Of a stretch of 64,000 nt of DNA, positions 27,354 to 36,168 are shown piece by piece. The stretch's first letter is position 1; each line of letters begins with the position of its first letter. The position numbers and the translations under genes were made by a program. This stretch comes from Pseudobdellovibrionaceae bacterium (lineage in GTDB: Bacteria; Bdellovibrionota; Bdellovibrionia; Bdellovibrionales; Bdellovibrionaceae). The stretch lies in the NCBI GenBank assembly GCA_016719575.1, contig JADJYV010000013.1, positions 1,364,001-1,428,000 on the forward strand, written 5' to 3'. The notes beneath the pieces were generated by a model, which ran no database searches, was not told the origin of the DNA, and worked only from the letters and a program-made list of their open reading frames with translations.

Positions 27354-27464
27354 ATGAAACAAGCCACCGGTTCCAAGTCTTCCATTGCAAAACTGAAATA
27401 CGGCTTGGCGGTTCTCGATCAGTTTTTTAAATATTCGCGCTTGCCCACTGAAATTAAGGACTAA
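27354..27464 (+). CDS. 36-residue small ORF
   Basis: ATG 27354 follows GAGAGGTG at a good distance. The peptide is basic (begins KQATGSKSSIAKLKYGLAVL) and ends at TAA 27464, overlapping the 3' end of the convergent PLD gene by 11 bases. No family recognised. It may be a genuine small protein or a residue of a larger gene. Confidence 0.4.
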   Translation: MKQATGSKSSIAKLKYGLAVLDQFFKYSRLPTEIKD

Positions 27465-29610
27465 GGATGTCTTTGCAAGACTTAGCGGGTGCAGCGGCAC
27501 GGGTTGGTTTCAAAGAATTTTTAGCCTCTTTTAAAGGGTGTGCCTTCGGCGCAGGAGAGAGTTCTTTAATTTCGTCAATAATGACAGCTCGGTTCTCTGC
27601 CGAGGATTTCACTTTGTTATCAAATTTAACCGTAATGGCTCCTCCAGGCTCAAGAGAGGTTTTCATATGATCCTGAGACTTCACGGCAACTGACTCAAAG
27701 TATTGAAAACTATTGGACTCAATTTGTCTTAGTGCGAGATCGAGTTGAATAACTTTGGCTTCAGAAGCATTTGCATCCGGCAAGTTGAACATCCATATTA
27801 CATATTTTGGATCCACAAGAACGACTCCGCCCTGTGCTCCTAAGCCACTTGAAATTTGAATCGCATTGGCGATGTACTCGCCAATGGCTTTTGCTTCGGT
27901 AGCATCTGCAACTAATATCGTTCTTCTGACCGAGCTACCTTCTTGCGAATTTAAATTTTGATTTCCGAACATATAGGCACTACCAGTGGTCTTAATTTCG
28001 ACAGTTCCTTTATAGTCTTGGGCAACGACGCTTCCACTTGAATAGCCGTGGGCGTTTTGACGAGCGAATAGATTTTCCGCAAAATGCAAAGGGCCATAGG
28101 CGCGACCGCGCTTAGTTGTTCGAATCGCATTATACATTTCTTCTGAGGTGTAATCGACTATTGCAATCTCTTCCGGAACAAACAACGGCTTTAGGTCGGG
28201 CAGAAAAGATGGGGCATAAGCTTGTAATCCCCGGCCAGTTCCAACCTCTATCGTTTCTGGAATAAGAAGTGAGTTTACTCGGCCTCTAAACTGATCCAGA
28301 CTTGTATTGTCTTGTTTGAAACCACGCCAAAAACGCAGCATCCTTTTTTCGGCAGTCGGTTTATTGAATACTAATTTTCCGTCAGCGCTCTTATGATAAC
28401 GCTTACCTGTCTTCTCATCCAGGGGAAATCGGCTGATAGCGGTCCCATCGTAAGCCACTTGCTGCTTAAAATAATTTATAAGCATGTCTACTACGGGAGT
28501 CGAGGTGGTGATCCAACTCAACTGATGATTATTATTAAAATCCCCATGATAAATGTTAACCGAACTAATCAAGGCCACGCGTTCGGCGCCGCGAGTTCTG
28601 ATCAAGTATTTGGAGTGAGAAATTTTCTCACCAGAATCAAAATACACGGCTTTGATTCCAGCTTTTAGTAATTGTTCGGCAACTGATAAATTAGCTTCAG
28701 TATTTTGTGTGGCTAGATCTTGAGCCTTGTTAAGAAAAATTTCAATCGCAACACCCCGTTGATGGGCTGAAATTAATTGATCCAATATTTCTTTAGCTTG
28801 CGCATCTCTTTCGTCACGATAAAGGAATTGATACATCGAAAGGTTGAGGGCATCCCCTTTCTGAGAGGAACTAATCAATTCTTTTAGCGCGTCAAAGTGA
28901 AGATCGTCCGTCAATAAACGCAAATCTCCATCAACTGCCGTCAACTGAACCAATTGATTTGGGTTTGTACGGACGGCCTCTACATACTCCGTAACTTTTT
29001 GAGCGATGGCAGCGGAATCAATACGTAAGTTCATTTCATTATTTGCTGAGGGATCTGTCGATTGCTTAGTGAGGTTCGTACTCCCCGCAATAACTTCATT
29101 ACCTATTTGGACTAGCTTTGTGTGACTAACGCCAAGTTCTCGACCTGAGAGCGGAGGATTTCTACCATTGATGTCGAAGACTTCGATTCCGCGCTCTTGA
29201 AGCCACCCTTTAGTCACTTTATTGCGTTCGGCGGCTCCGCCTTTTGTACCGAGATCCTTTTTGCCTTCTAGAAGAACGTGTATAGGAATACCGGGGAAAC
29301 GTTTTCTAATTTCAACGAGCTTATTTGCGATCCGTTTCGGATATGTATCGCCTGGATTGTCCGTAAAGAAATTGAAATGGAGAATGTTAATAGCACTCGT
29401 TTTTTCATTAACCCGGTCTAAAGCTGCAAGAACTTCGTCGCCGTATATTTCCTGCGGAACTAGAACATGGTTACTGATAACTTGCGCTGGATTTCTCTCC
29501 ACCTCGCCACTTGCAATACAAGTGAGGTCTTGATTGCGTGGAACAGAGCTGCAACCTGCGAGGGCAACAAAAGCCAAAAATAAAAAGTTGAAAAAATTTA
29601 TTGCGTGCAA
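27454..29610 (-). CDS. Lipoprotein with two phospholipase D domains
   Basis: 718 residues from a TTG with GGAGG upstream. The N-terminus is a lipoprotein signal (FLFLAFVALAGCSSVP, lipobox LAGC). PLD motifs: SHTKLVQIGNEVIAGSTNLT near residue 165 and SHSKYLIRTRGAERVALIS near 330, with HxKx4 but the acidic residue less canonical. The C-terminal ~350 residues are unassigned, with LFVPEEIAIVDYTSEEMYNA. Likely anchored in the envelope. Substrate unknown; paralog of 7324-8565 only at fold level. Confidence 0.8.
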   Translation of the reverse strand: MHAINFFNFLFLAFVALAGCSSVPRNQDLTCIASGEVERNPAQVISNHVLVPQEIYGDEVLAALDRVNEKTSAINILHFNFFTDNPGDTYPKRIANKLVEIRKRFPGIPIHVLLEGKKDLGTKGGAAERNKVTKGWLQERGIEVFDINGRNPPLSGRELGVSHTKLVQIGNEVIAGSTNLTKQSTDPSANNEMNLRIDSAAIAQKVTEYVEAVRTNPNQLVQLTAVDGDLRLLTDDLHFDALKELISSSQKGDALNLSMYQFLYRDERDAQAKEILDQLISAHQRGVAIEIFLNKAQDLATQNTEANLSVAEQLLKAGIKAVYFDSGEKISHSKYLIRTRGAERVALISSVNIYHGDFNNNHQLSWITTSTPVVDMLINYFKQQVAYDGTAISRFPLDEKTGKRYHKSADGKLVFNKPTAEKRMLRFWRGFKQDNTSLDQFRGRVNSLLIPETIEVGTGRGLQAYAPSFLPDLKPLFVPEEIAIVDYTSEEMYNAIRTTKRGRAYGPLHFAENLFARQNAHGYSSGSVVAQDYKGTVEIKTTGSAYMFGNQNLNSQEGSSVRRTILVADATEAKAIGEYIANAIQISSGLGAQGGVVLVDPKYVIWMFNLPDANASEAKVIQLDLALRQIESNSFQYFESVAVKSQDHMKTSLEPGGAITVKFDNKVKSSAENRAVIIDEIKELSPAPKAHPLKEAKNSLKPTRAAAPAKSCKDILSP

Positions 29611-29705
29611 ATTGCCTCCATACGTCTTACCTCTTCACTATCTATATCGGACTCAGAACGATAAACTCAATACACGTGCCTCTCACTACGAGACGACGAG
29701 TTGAA

Positions 29706-30053
29706 TTAGCGCCGGCAAGTGACTGGGTGCACATGCCCATCAATCTCGAACACCGTACGCTCACCATCAATGTCATTATCATCATAAAACGCTAACGCTG
29801 CTTCAAGACTTTCAGCGTAATAGCCTTGCATAGTGAAGTCGTCATAATAGTCGGCGGCAACTTCTTGGACATCTTCTCGGCCAACAGGTCTGTTCCATTC
29901 GATTGCCAGACTATAGTCTGCGCGATCATCCATCGAAACCTGCACGTAGTTGAAGCCCGCTGTTCTAGGACTCTCAGGTGTGCAGTGATCGATTGTTTTC
30001 GCTTGTGCAGAAAATCCGGTGAGCAGGACCGCCGTTAATAAAATTGCTTTCAT
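29706..30053 (-). CDS. Small secreted acidic protein
   Basis: 115 residues, signal peptide AILLTAVLLTGFSAQA. Two cysteines (DHCTPES and VTCRR at the end) may pair. The mature part is rich in Asp, Glu and Tyr (AADYYDDFTMQGYYAESLEA). No family recognised. Confidence 0.65.
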   Translation of the reverse strand: MKAILLTAVLLTGFSAQAKTIDHCTPESPRTAGFNYVQVSMDDRADYSLAIEWNRPVGREDVQEVAADYYDDFTMQGYYAESLEAALAFYDDNDIDGERTVFEIDGHVHPVTCRR

Positions 30054-30158
30054 AAAAACTCCAAATTATTCGAGTTGACCAGAGGGGTTATAACGCGAGA
30101 TAACGCTATAGGCTATAGGCAATATGCGTATTTAACATGCTTTAAATAGGATATTCCT

Positions 30159-30275
30159 ATGGATCTAAGTATTCAAACTCTTCGGATTTTTTGTAAGGTG
30201 GTCGAGGAGAGCTCATTTTCAGGCGCGGCAAGAGTGCTCGGAATTACTCAACCTACAGTTTCCTTTAAAACATGA
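30159..30275 (+). pseudogene. LysR regulator N-terminal fragment
   Basis: 38 codons: SIQTLRIFCKVVEESSFSGA then ARVLGITQPTVSF are the first three helices of a LysR winged HTH, then the frame stops. The rest of a LysR gene (about 260 codons) is not present downstream. The break near 30270 marks a recombination joint next to the HIT gene. Confidence 0.75.
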
Positions 30276-30366
30276 AGTTTTACAAAAATTTAATGTTTAG
30301 TAGAGTTGAATATTTGTTAAAAAAAGCACATTCAATTATCTTCGACGGCTGTCAGCTACAGTTTGC

Positions 30367-30801
30367 TTATGATTGTTCATTTATAAATTTTGAAATCTTA
30401 GTCGCAATTTCATCTAAGCGTTTTCTAGGGAACATTTCTGGATCAGAATGCGAAAAACCAACACGCTGACCATCACCTTTAAATGTAGGCGCAATATGAA
30501 GATGCGAGTGCATTACTTCTTGTCCAGCAACAGTCCCGTCTGAAAGGAAAAGATTTGCACCTTCACTCTTAATTTCGGAATCCTCGATCGCATTTAAGAT
30601 TTTATGTGCTACTTTAAAAAGATGCCCGGCGACTTCATTATTAAGTTGCGTGAAACGTTCCTGATGGTGCTTTGGGATGACAAGGGCGTGCCCTTCGGTT
30701 ATCGGGTGAATATCTAAAAATGCCATACAAGTTTCATCTTCATAAATAAAGCTTGCGGGTAACTCTCGATTTATAATTTTACAGAAGATGCAGTCCTTCA
30801 T
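30367..30801 (-). CDS. HIT-family hydrolase
   Basis: 144 residues. MKDCIFCKIINRELPAS, then FLDIHPITEGHALVIPKHH and the histidine triad HSHLHIAP. It is very similar to the HIT half of the HIT-GNAT fusion (same QEVMHSHLHIAP and GDGQRVGF blocks), so one derives from the other or from a shared mobile ancestor. Family enzymes hydrolyse AMP- or GMP-linked conjugates. Confidence 0.88.
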   Translation of the reverse strand: MKDCIFCKIINRELPASFIYEDETCMAFLDIHPITEGHALVIPKHHQERFTQLNNEVAGHLFKVAHKILNAIEDSEIKSEGANLFLSDGTVAGQEVMHSHLHIAPTFKGDGQRVGFSHSDPEMFPRKRLDEIATKISKFINEQS

Positions 30802-30833
30802 TTTAATGTATACTTAGCGATAACTTCAGCCAA

Positions 30834-31961
30834 CTAAAGACATCTAATCCATTCATGCGTTTGCCCATAAATTTTCACCAATGATTCCTTGAGCCAGTTC
30901 TTCTGCTGTTGGTTTAAATGTCCTAGCACATTCTTAAAGTCAGCCCTGTCTTTGTCTCGTAACGCTTTTGATTTATACAACAATTGAACTTCTGGTGCGA
31001 GTATCGAGAATCCATCTTTATCAGTGATCAAAACATCCTTTAGGCCTTTACGAATGGATTCATCTCTTTTAAAAAGCCACTTACCATTTTCAACATCATA
31101 TAGCATTACTTGAATCCGCCACGGATCATTTTTCGAGCGGCGACACCAGATATCTTGAAGGCCCTTACCTATATACTCTGATTTCCTCCAGGGTCTTAGG
31201 ACACCAGGCGGGTCTGCTACCCATAGCTCCCAGTCCTTTAGGATTTCCTGCAACTCGAATTGATCGTCTCTTTTAATGATAACATCAATGTCTTCATGCT
31301 TTCGAGTTTGGCGGCCTAAGAATAAATCAATTGCCCAGCCACCTGCTATTGACCACCGACAGTTGAGGTTGAGGAGCGTGTTTATTAATTCACTTGGCGA
31401 TAAGGGTTGCCAATCAAAGTTGAGGTTCGCCAAAAATATCTCTACTTCAAGATCGCTTTTTAATCTGATGAATTTAATGTGAGAGAATCTGGGGTCGTTT
31501 AAATAACTTTCATATTTTTTACGAACTTGTCCATGCGTTTTTATCGTCCACAGAATGATTGATTCTTTACTGAAAAAACTCTTCCTAAAAGACTCTCGAT
31601 TTCCAGTTCCTTCCCATAATTCTTCTTTCCGCAATGATCGGAGAAACGCTCTTTTTACTGCACGAATTAAAGTTGTGGAAAACGGATAATCAAGCCAAAC
31701 AACCAAATCGACGTTTTTCCACTTGATCGGAATGGTACGGGTGTAATTTCCGTCGAGCACCCAGCTTTCACCTCGAATGGCATCTTTGAGTTTAATAAAG
31801 AATTCTTCATCGCTCGGCCAATACCAATTGGGACCCCAAAAAATTTTGTCCATTTCAATATAAGGCACTTTTAATATTTCCGAAAGTCGCTTGCTAACGG
31901 TAGATTTGCCAGAACCGCTTGTACCTACAACATTAATTTTATTTTGTGAGTTGCTGTTCAA
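30834..31961 (-). CDS. P-loop kinase / nucleotidyltransferase fusion protein
   Basis: About 375 residues from TTG 31961. Residues ~10-175 are an adenylate-kinase-like P-loop protein: VVGTSGSGKSTVSKRLSEIL and WVLDGNYTRTIPIKWKNVDL. Residues ~185-375 are an aminoglycoside/lincosamide-type nucleotidyltransferase: WSIAGGWAIDLFLGRQTRKH followed by EDIDVIIKRDD (the G-G-x-A-x-D...ED-D metal site). The second half resembles LinA/ANT(2'') resistance enzymes, but activity cannot be told. The 42 bases upstream are the repeated leader shared with the deacetylase gene. Confidence 0.8.
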   Translation of the reverse strand: MNSNSQNKINVVGTSGSGKSTVSKRLSEILKVPYIEMDKIFWGPNWYWPSDEEFFIKLKDAIRGESWVLDGNYTRTIPIKWKNVDLVVWLDYPFSTTLIRAVKRAFLRSLRKEELWEGTGNRESFRKSFFSKESIILWTIKTHGQVRKKYESYLNDPRFSHIKFIRLKSDLEVEIFLANLNFDWQPLSPSELINTLLNLNCRWSIAGGWAIDLFLGRQTRKHEDIDVIIKRDDQFELQEILKDWELWVADPPGVLRPWRKSEYIGKGLQDIWCRRSKNDPWRIQVMLYDVENGKWLFKRDESIRKGLKDVLITDKDGFSILAPEVQLLYKSKALRDKDRADFKNVLGHLNQQQKNWLKESLVKIYGQTHEWIRCL

Positions 31962-32130
31962 GCGTCCAACCTCGTTGCCGATTTCTAGCCGAAAAGTGTC
32001 CAAATTCTATCGGGAAATATAGGGAAATCACTTTTGAATGATTTCGCTAAGTTATCGATTTTCCATCTTGACAGAAATTCTCCCCTCTTCGTAACTACTG
32101 GAAATTACTCAACCGGGGGAAGATGGTGGA
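31962..32130 (-). repeat. Leader-plus-scar cassette C (5' leader and tmRNA-like core)
   Basis: Matches 16617-16777 in order: the 42-base leader ending at the start codon (GGACACTTTTCGGCT), GAAATTACTCAACCGGGG and the core ATGGTGGA at 32123-32130. Divergence is greatest in the middle. The same cassette before two unrelated cargo genes suggests that it moves with, or is left by, integration at ssrA. Confidence 0.55.
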
Positions 32131-32227
32131 TACTGTTTAGATTTTCTACCGCCTTGAAATCACTGTCAATTTTATGATTAATTTAACACGCCCATATACT
32201 GCACCCTATTTTTAAAGCCGAGTTTTA

Positions 32228-33404
32228 TAAACTGCCCCAATATATTGTGCCCAGAAGCCCCAGTAAGGGGCTTTTTTATTATCCAAAATCCAATCCTCAT
32301 CATCCGATATCCCGAACCCACCGTAGTCCATCTCAATCGTAAGCAGATGCCGCTGAGGACCGCTCCTTGCTTCGAGCTCATATCATGTCCTACTCACCCA
32401 AACTCTGCAGCAACTCCTCATGCCTCCATCACACACTTCCAGGAGGAGTTTTCATAAAAAAAGGCTTCTTCCGTATCCTCAGAAACCACCAAAAAGTCCG
32501 AAGATTTCAGTGCAAGGCCTGCGGTAAAACCCTCTCCTCTAAAAGCTTCAGCCCCACCTATTACCAGAAAAGCCTCAACTCAACTGAGTCATCTTTCAGC
32601 TCCTTTGCGAGGGTATGCCCATGAGGGGAATCGCAAGAACCCTCAGGATCTCTAAAAACACCGTCGAAGCTAAGTTCCTTTGGATCCATCAGTATATTTC
32701 TTCGCTTAAGGCCACTAACCCCGTAGAGCTTGGGCAACTCTACTTTGATGAACTTGAGACGATCGAGCACACAAAGCTAAAGCCCCTGAGTGTTTTGTTA
32801 TTTGTGGATGAGGGGTACAAGATCCTAAAGAGCCAAGTCGCAGTGGCGCCGCCAAAGGGGAGACTCGCAAAAGTCTCGTACGATAAGTACGGTCCCAGAA
32901 AAGATGAGAGAGAAGATATTTTAAAGCAGTGTTTCACAGAGTTAAAGGGCTTAAGGCCGCAGGAGATCAGATCTGATGCGAAGCCTAGTTATAGGAAGTA
33001 CGTTCAGGAATTTTTTCCGGGGGTTGAGCACAAGGTCTTTAATCGCTCAGAGAAGGAGCGTCACAGGGACAGGCTTCACGAAAAGTATCAGAAGCAGACC
33101 TATGATCCGATGTTTGTACTTAATCAGCGGTGTGCAAAGCTGCGTGCGAATATCCGAAGGCTAACGCGGAGGTCGTGGTGCACGACGAAGCTGAAGGAGA
33201 ATTTGCAGAAGCATTTAGAGATCTATTGTTTTTATAACAATCTAGGAGAGAAGGCTGCGCTGCACAGGATTCCGTAGTGGTTTAGTGTTCACAGCACTTT
33301 AGGCAGATAAGAAAATAAGAAAACATTTGAGGAACTTTTTGGGTTTTGGATAATAAAAAAGCCCCTTGCTGGGGCCTCTAGGAACAATTTATTGGGGCAG
33401 TTCT
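32228..33404 (+). mobile_element. IS1-family-like insertion sequence, about 1.18 kb
   Basis: The ends are inverted repeats of roughly 60 bp: AACTGCCCCAAT...TTATTATCCAAAA at 32230-32288 and its complement at 33345-33402. Inside each repeat is a hairpin (GCCCC-5 nt-GGGGC on the left) followed by TTTTTT, a terminator pointing inward from each end. The transposase is frameshifted. The insertion lies downstream of the YkuD gene and just right of scar C. Confidence 0.8.
32367..33277 (+). pseudogene. IS1-like transposase, split by a -1 frame change
   Basis: First part: zinc-ribbon CSNSSCLHHT and QCKACGKTLSSKSFSPTYYQ. Second part in another frame: LLCEGMPMRGIARTLRISKN, then the DDE-type domain with LYFDELETIEHTKLKPLSV and IRSDAKPSYRKYVQEFFPG. 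The join falls near 32580-32610. IS1 uses programmed -1 frameshifting between two ORFs, but I see no A-rich slippery site at the overlap, and a TGA in the downstream frame precedes the join, so I favour a broken gene. Confidence 0.65.
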
Positions 33405-33432
33405 CGAGTTTTAGAATATGATTTAGGAAAAA

Positions 33433-33948
33433 TCATATTACTTCAACCTCATTGCCTGCTTGAAGGGCGTCAAAAATCTCCACAATGTCCTTGTTGCTAA
33501 ATCGAATACAGCCGTGCGAAGCAGGCTTCCCCAAAAGGTGTTCCTGATTCGTACCGTGAAGATAAACATATCGCTTAAAGGTATTTGAATTTTTCTCTTC
33601 AGCCCCTTCAAGCCATAGCAATCGAGTTAGTACTAGATCTTCATTGGATTTCGAGATTGGATTATTGGGATCAGGCGACCACAATTCACCTGACGGAACT
33701 CGAGACCTGATTACTGACCCTAGGGGCAAGCCCTCACCAATTTTTGAAGCCACCCTCAGTTTTCCTATGGGCGTGCAAAAACTATTTTCCTGACAACTTA
33801 ATCCGTTGGTCGCAGTTGAAATTGAATATTTCTTTAAAATTTCATTTCCTTCCCGAAGTTCCGCAGTTTGATCGTTGCTGTTTACGACTAACTTTTTAAA
33901 TGAAGCTTTATTCGCAGATTTAATATTTTCCATTTCTTGGGCACTCAT
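33433..33948 (-). CDS. L,D-transpeptidase (YkuD) domain, joined to a GrpB-like tail
   Basis: 171 codons. The YkuD catalytic motif is YVYLHGTNQEHLLG then PASHGCIRFSNKD (HGT ... SHGCIR), so the active site is intact. YkuD enzymes form 3-3 peptidoglycan crosslinks or attach lipoproteins. There is no signal peptide; the first ~25 codons (SAQEMENIKSANKASFKK) look like a GrpB C-terminus, and the frame continues upstream without a stop into GrpB-like sequence. It may therefore be the last domain of a broken multi-domain chain (33433-35481). Confidence 0.7.
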   Translation of the reverse strand: MSAQEMENIKSANKASFKKLVVNSNDQTAELREGNEILKKYSISTATNGLSCQENSFCTPIGKLRVASKIGEGLPLGSVIRSRVPSGELWSPDPNNPISKSNEDLVLTRLLWLEGAEEKNSNTFKRYVYLHGTNQEHLLGKPASHGCIRFSNKDIVEIFDALQAGNEVEVI

Positions 33949-34442
33949 TCCAGATTTACTTAAAACACCCAGAATAAAAGCTGTTTTCCTTCAACATATT
34001 CGTCTATGGATAAGACTGACTCAGCAAGCTGTGTTTTCAAACTACCGTACTGGTCTCTTTAAATCTTTATTCGCATTTAACTGCTCTCTAAGTAGCAAGT
34101 GATTCCTAAGCGACGCACAGCCTTTCACGCAAACATACAGATTGTGCTTGTAAGTTGAGGTTGGGGCACGAAACGCCTCTCTCGCCCTTCAATACCTAGG
34201 TTTCCTCTATGGAGATAGCCGATAGACTCAAGAGCAGAAATTGTTGGTCCAAGAGCTTTAATATTTTCAACGACAATATCAATATCGATAATTGGTTTCG
34301 CCGATAAACCTTCAATAGCCGTGCTTCCGACATGTTCAATAGATAGAGCCCATGGCTTGACGACTGCCCAAGCTGTTGACTGTAAAGATTCAAACCAATT
34401 TTTCCATTCAGGATTGTACCTTTCCACATTGATTTTTTTATT
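33949..34442 (-). pseudogene. GrpB-family (UPF0157) domain, frameshifted
   Basis: NVERYNPEWKNWFESLQ and SIEHVGSTAIEGLSAKPIID (GrpB core, related to nucleotidyltransferases) stop after RRFVPQP. The family C-terminus continues in a second frame (STYKHNLYVCVKGCASLRNH) and a third (YGSLKTQLAESVLSIDEYVE) that is in phase with the YkuD reading frame. Two frameshifts near 34160 and 34050. GrpB proteins are of unknown or CoaE-associated function. Confidence 0.65.
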
Positions 34443-34981
34443 CTCACTCAAATCAATCCAATAGTGATTTCGTTCTTCCTGAACCATTTCTACAAAGATA
34501 GTCTGTGTGAGCTTTCCACCATTTGATATGATCGTTTTGTTTGAGGCTTCGTTCTGAGGAGAACATGTCAAAAGCAACTTTCCAATTTCGTTAGTTTTAT
34601 CAGTTAACAGAATTAGACGGAGCATTTCAGTCGCAAAACCCTTTGCGACGCCATTTTGGACTTACTTCATATCCAATATGTCCGCCAATTTTATGCAAAT
34701 TTCCTTCTAGTCGGTGACGCAATGAAATTCGACCAACGACATGACCGTCAAAAAGTCGCCCAATAAATCGTCTCAGGAACAAGTGGGGCTTCTGGTCCGG
34801 ATTCTCTTTTCAAAAGCCTGTTCACAAAATCGAGCGGTTTTTCATTTTCTTTCGGAAGATATGGGTCCCAAAGTGTTTGTTTATTAGCTCGCATGTCTTC
34901 TACAAAAAGAGAAAACTCTTGAAACAAACTTTCGCTTGGTTTTTCCAAACGAAGAATTTGATTACCAATAATCTTCTCCAT
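34443..34981 (-). pseudogene. GNAT acetyltransferase, frameshifted twice
   Basis: The N-terminal part (EDMRANKQTLWDPYLPKENE) stops after IYWATF in a T run near 34748. The middle (DGHVVGRISLRHRLEGNLHK, HIGYEVSPKWRRKGF) stops near 34637 in a GGG run. The last part (LLLTCSPQNEASNKTIISNG then YWIDL) runs on in frame into GrpB. Motif A (VSPKWRRKGFATEML) is intact once the frame is restored. Confidence 0.7.
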
Positions 34982-35481
34982 TTCGGTGACCTCGGACTTA
35001 ATTTTTTCGCCCTGCCATGAATAATTGAATCCATTTGGCTTAAACCCCATTTTTTCCCAGTACCCTTGCACCTGATTATGGTTTGAAACTCCTAAATAAA
35101 TTTTTCAATGTCGAACTTCGTTTTTAAAAAATCTTGGACTGCAAAATATGCTTTCTTGCCCAAGCCCCTTCCTTGAAAATCCTCTCGCAAGATAAGAAGC
35201 CCAAGATAGGCAATGCCTTCACTTCGATAGTTAACATGAAGGTCGGCGTACCCTACTGGAATATTATCTTCGTAAATAAGAACTGGGGCTTTAATATATT
35301 TGTCCGCCTTTTTTGGAGGAGTATCCAAAATGTCCTTCTCTGCCATTTTTGGCAAAGGGTCAGTTCCGTCAACCCTGCGGAAGTAAGTCGGCGAATGGTT
35401 ATAAATATCCTGAACTACTTCAGCCTTTTCAAGACCGATCAATTCAAGTTTTAATTGATTTGATTGAAACATATATTTCAA
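34982..35481 (-). pseudogene. GNAT acetyltransferase, frameshifted once
   Basis: First frame: LGLLILREDFQGRGLGKKAY (acetyl-CoA motif QGRGLG), stopping after FDIEKFI near 35092. The family end, GVSNHNQVQGYWEKMGFKPN, is in another frame, requiring a one-base change in GAAAAATTT. Its end runs without a stop into the next GNAT domain. Confidence 0.7.
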
Positions 35482-35585
35482 AGAATTTTACCAGAAACAC
35501 TTGATTTGTCCAATGCTTACACCCTGCACGCCTACGATCTTTCCGGGAGTTCTTTACAACTCAATCATACCCTATTGACTATCAT

Positions 35586-35601
35586 TAGAAAATATTCTAA
35601 T
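35586..35601. promoter_or_regulatory. Palindrome before the ArsR-like gene
   Basis: TTAGAAAATATTCTAA is a near-perfect inverted repeat ending about 11 bases before the coding start, the usual position of an ArsR-family operator. Confidence 0.45.
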
Positions 35602-35612
35602 GATAGCAACAA

Positions 35613-36168
35613 ATGGATTTAGCCGTTCTAACGACAGACAAACAGCGTGAAGCATTTTTGCACCCAACTCGGTGCAAGATCCTTGAGTTTTTAACTCATA
35701 AGCCCATGACCGTTAGCGGAGTTGCAAAAGAACTCAAAGTTCACCCAGCCAACTTAACTCACCACTTTAAAAAACTAAAATCTGCAAATTTGATTAAAGT
35801 TACTGAAGAACGAGATACCGGAAGAGTGATCGAAATTTATTACTCCGCCGTCGCAAAGGGTTTTGAAATCAACCAACAAACCCATGGTGCGAACTCAAAA
35901 GTTCTGACTTTTTGAGGAATGATCTTACTGCAACAATTTCTGCCCTCAAGCCTGACGATTCGGAAGACCTAATTGGTCTTATCAAACGCTCTCGAATATC
36001 GACCAAGGCGTTTACAAAATTCTCGGCAAAATTATCTGATTTGATCGAGGAATTTACCTCTGCAAATGGACGGAATGACGTATGCTTTAAATGTCAGTCT
36101 TTACCCTCACTCGGTGGATTACGGTCCGCTCAAAAAATTCATATTACAAAAAAGAAAAGGACCAAAAA
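35613..36168 (+). pseudogene. ArsR-like winged-helix regulator, frameshifted twice
   Basis: HTH: EAFLHPTRCKILEFLTHKPM then VSGVAKELKVHPANLTHHFK. The frame ends at TTTTTGA (35915), continues as LRNDLTATISALKPDDSEDL and LIEEFTSANG in a second frame, then as YALNVSLYPHSVDYGP in a third. Both shifts are single bases. Upstream at 35583-35612 is an AT-rich inverted repeat (TTAGAAAATATTCTAA), a likely operator/promoter. Confidence 0.7.

Larger units (their letters stand above)
32219..33413. repeat. 9-bp target site duplication of the IS1-like element
   Basis: CGAGTTTTA occurs at 32219-32227 and again at 33405-33413, directly outside the inverted repeats. Nine bases is the usual duplication length for the IS1 family. 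Confidence 0.7.

Noticed and set aside
32367..33277. Programmed -1 frameshifting in the IS1-like transposase
   Set aside because: The downstream frame has a TGA before the join and no slippery heptamer lies in the overlap, so a mutation is likelier, although IS1 elements are known to use recoding.
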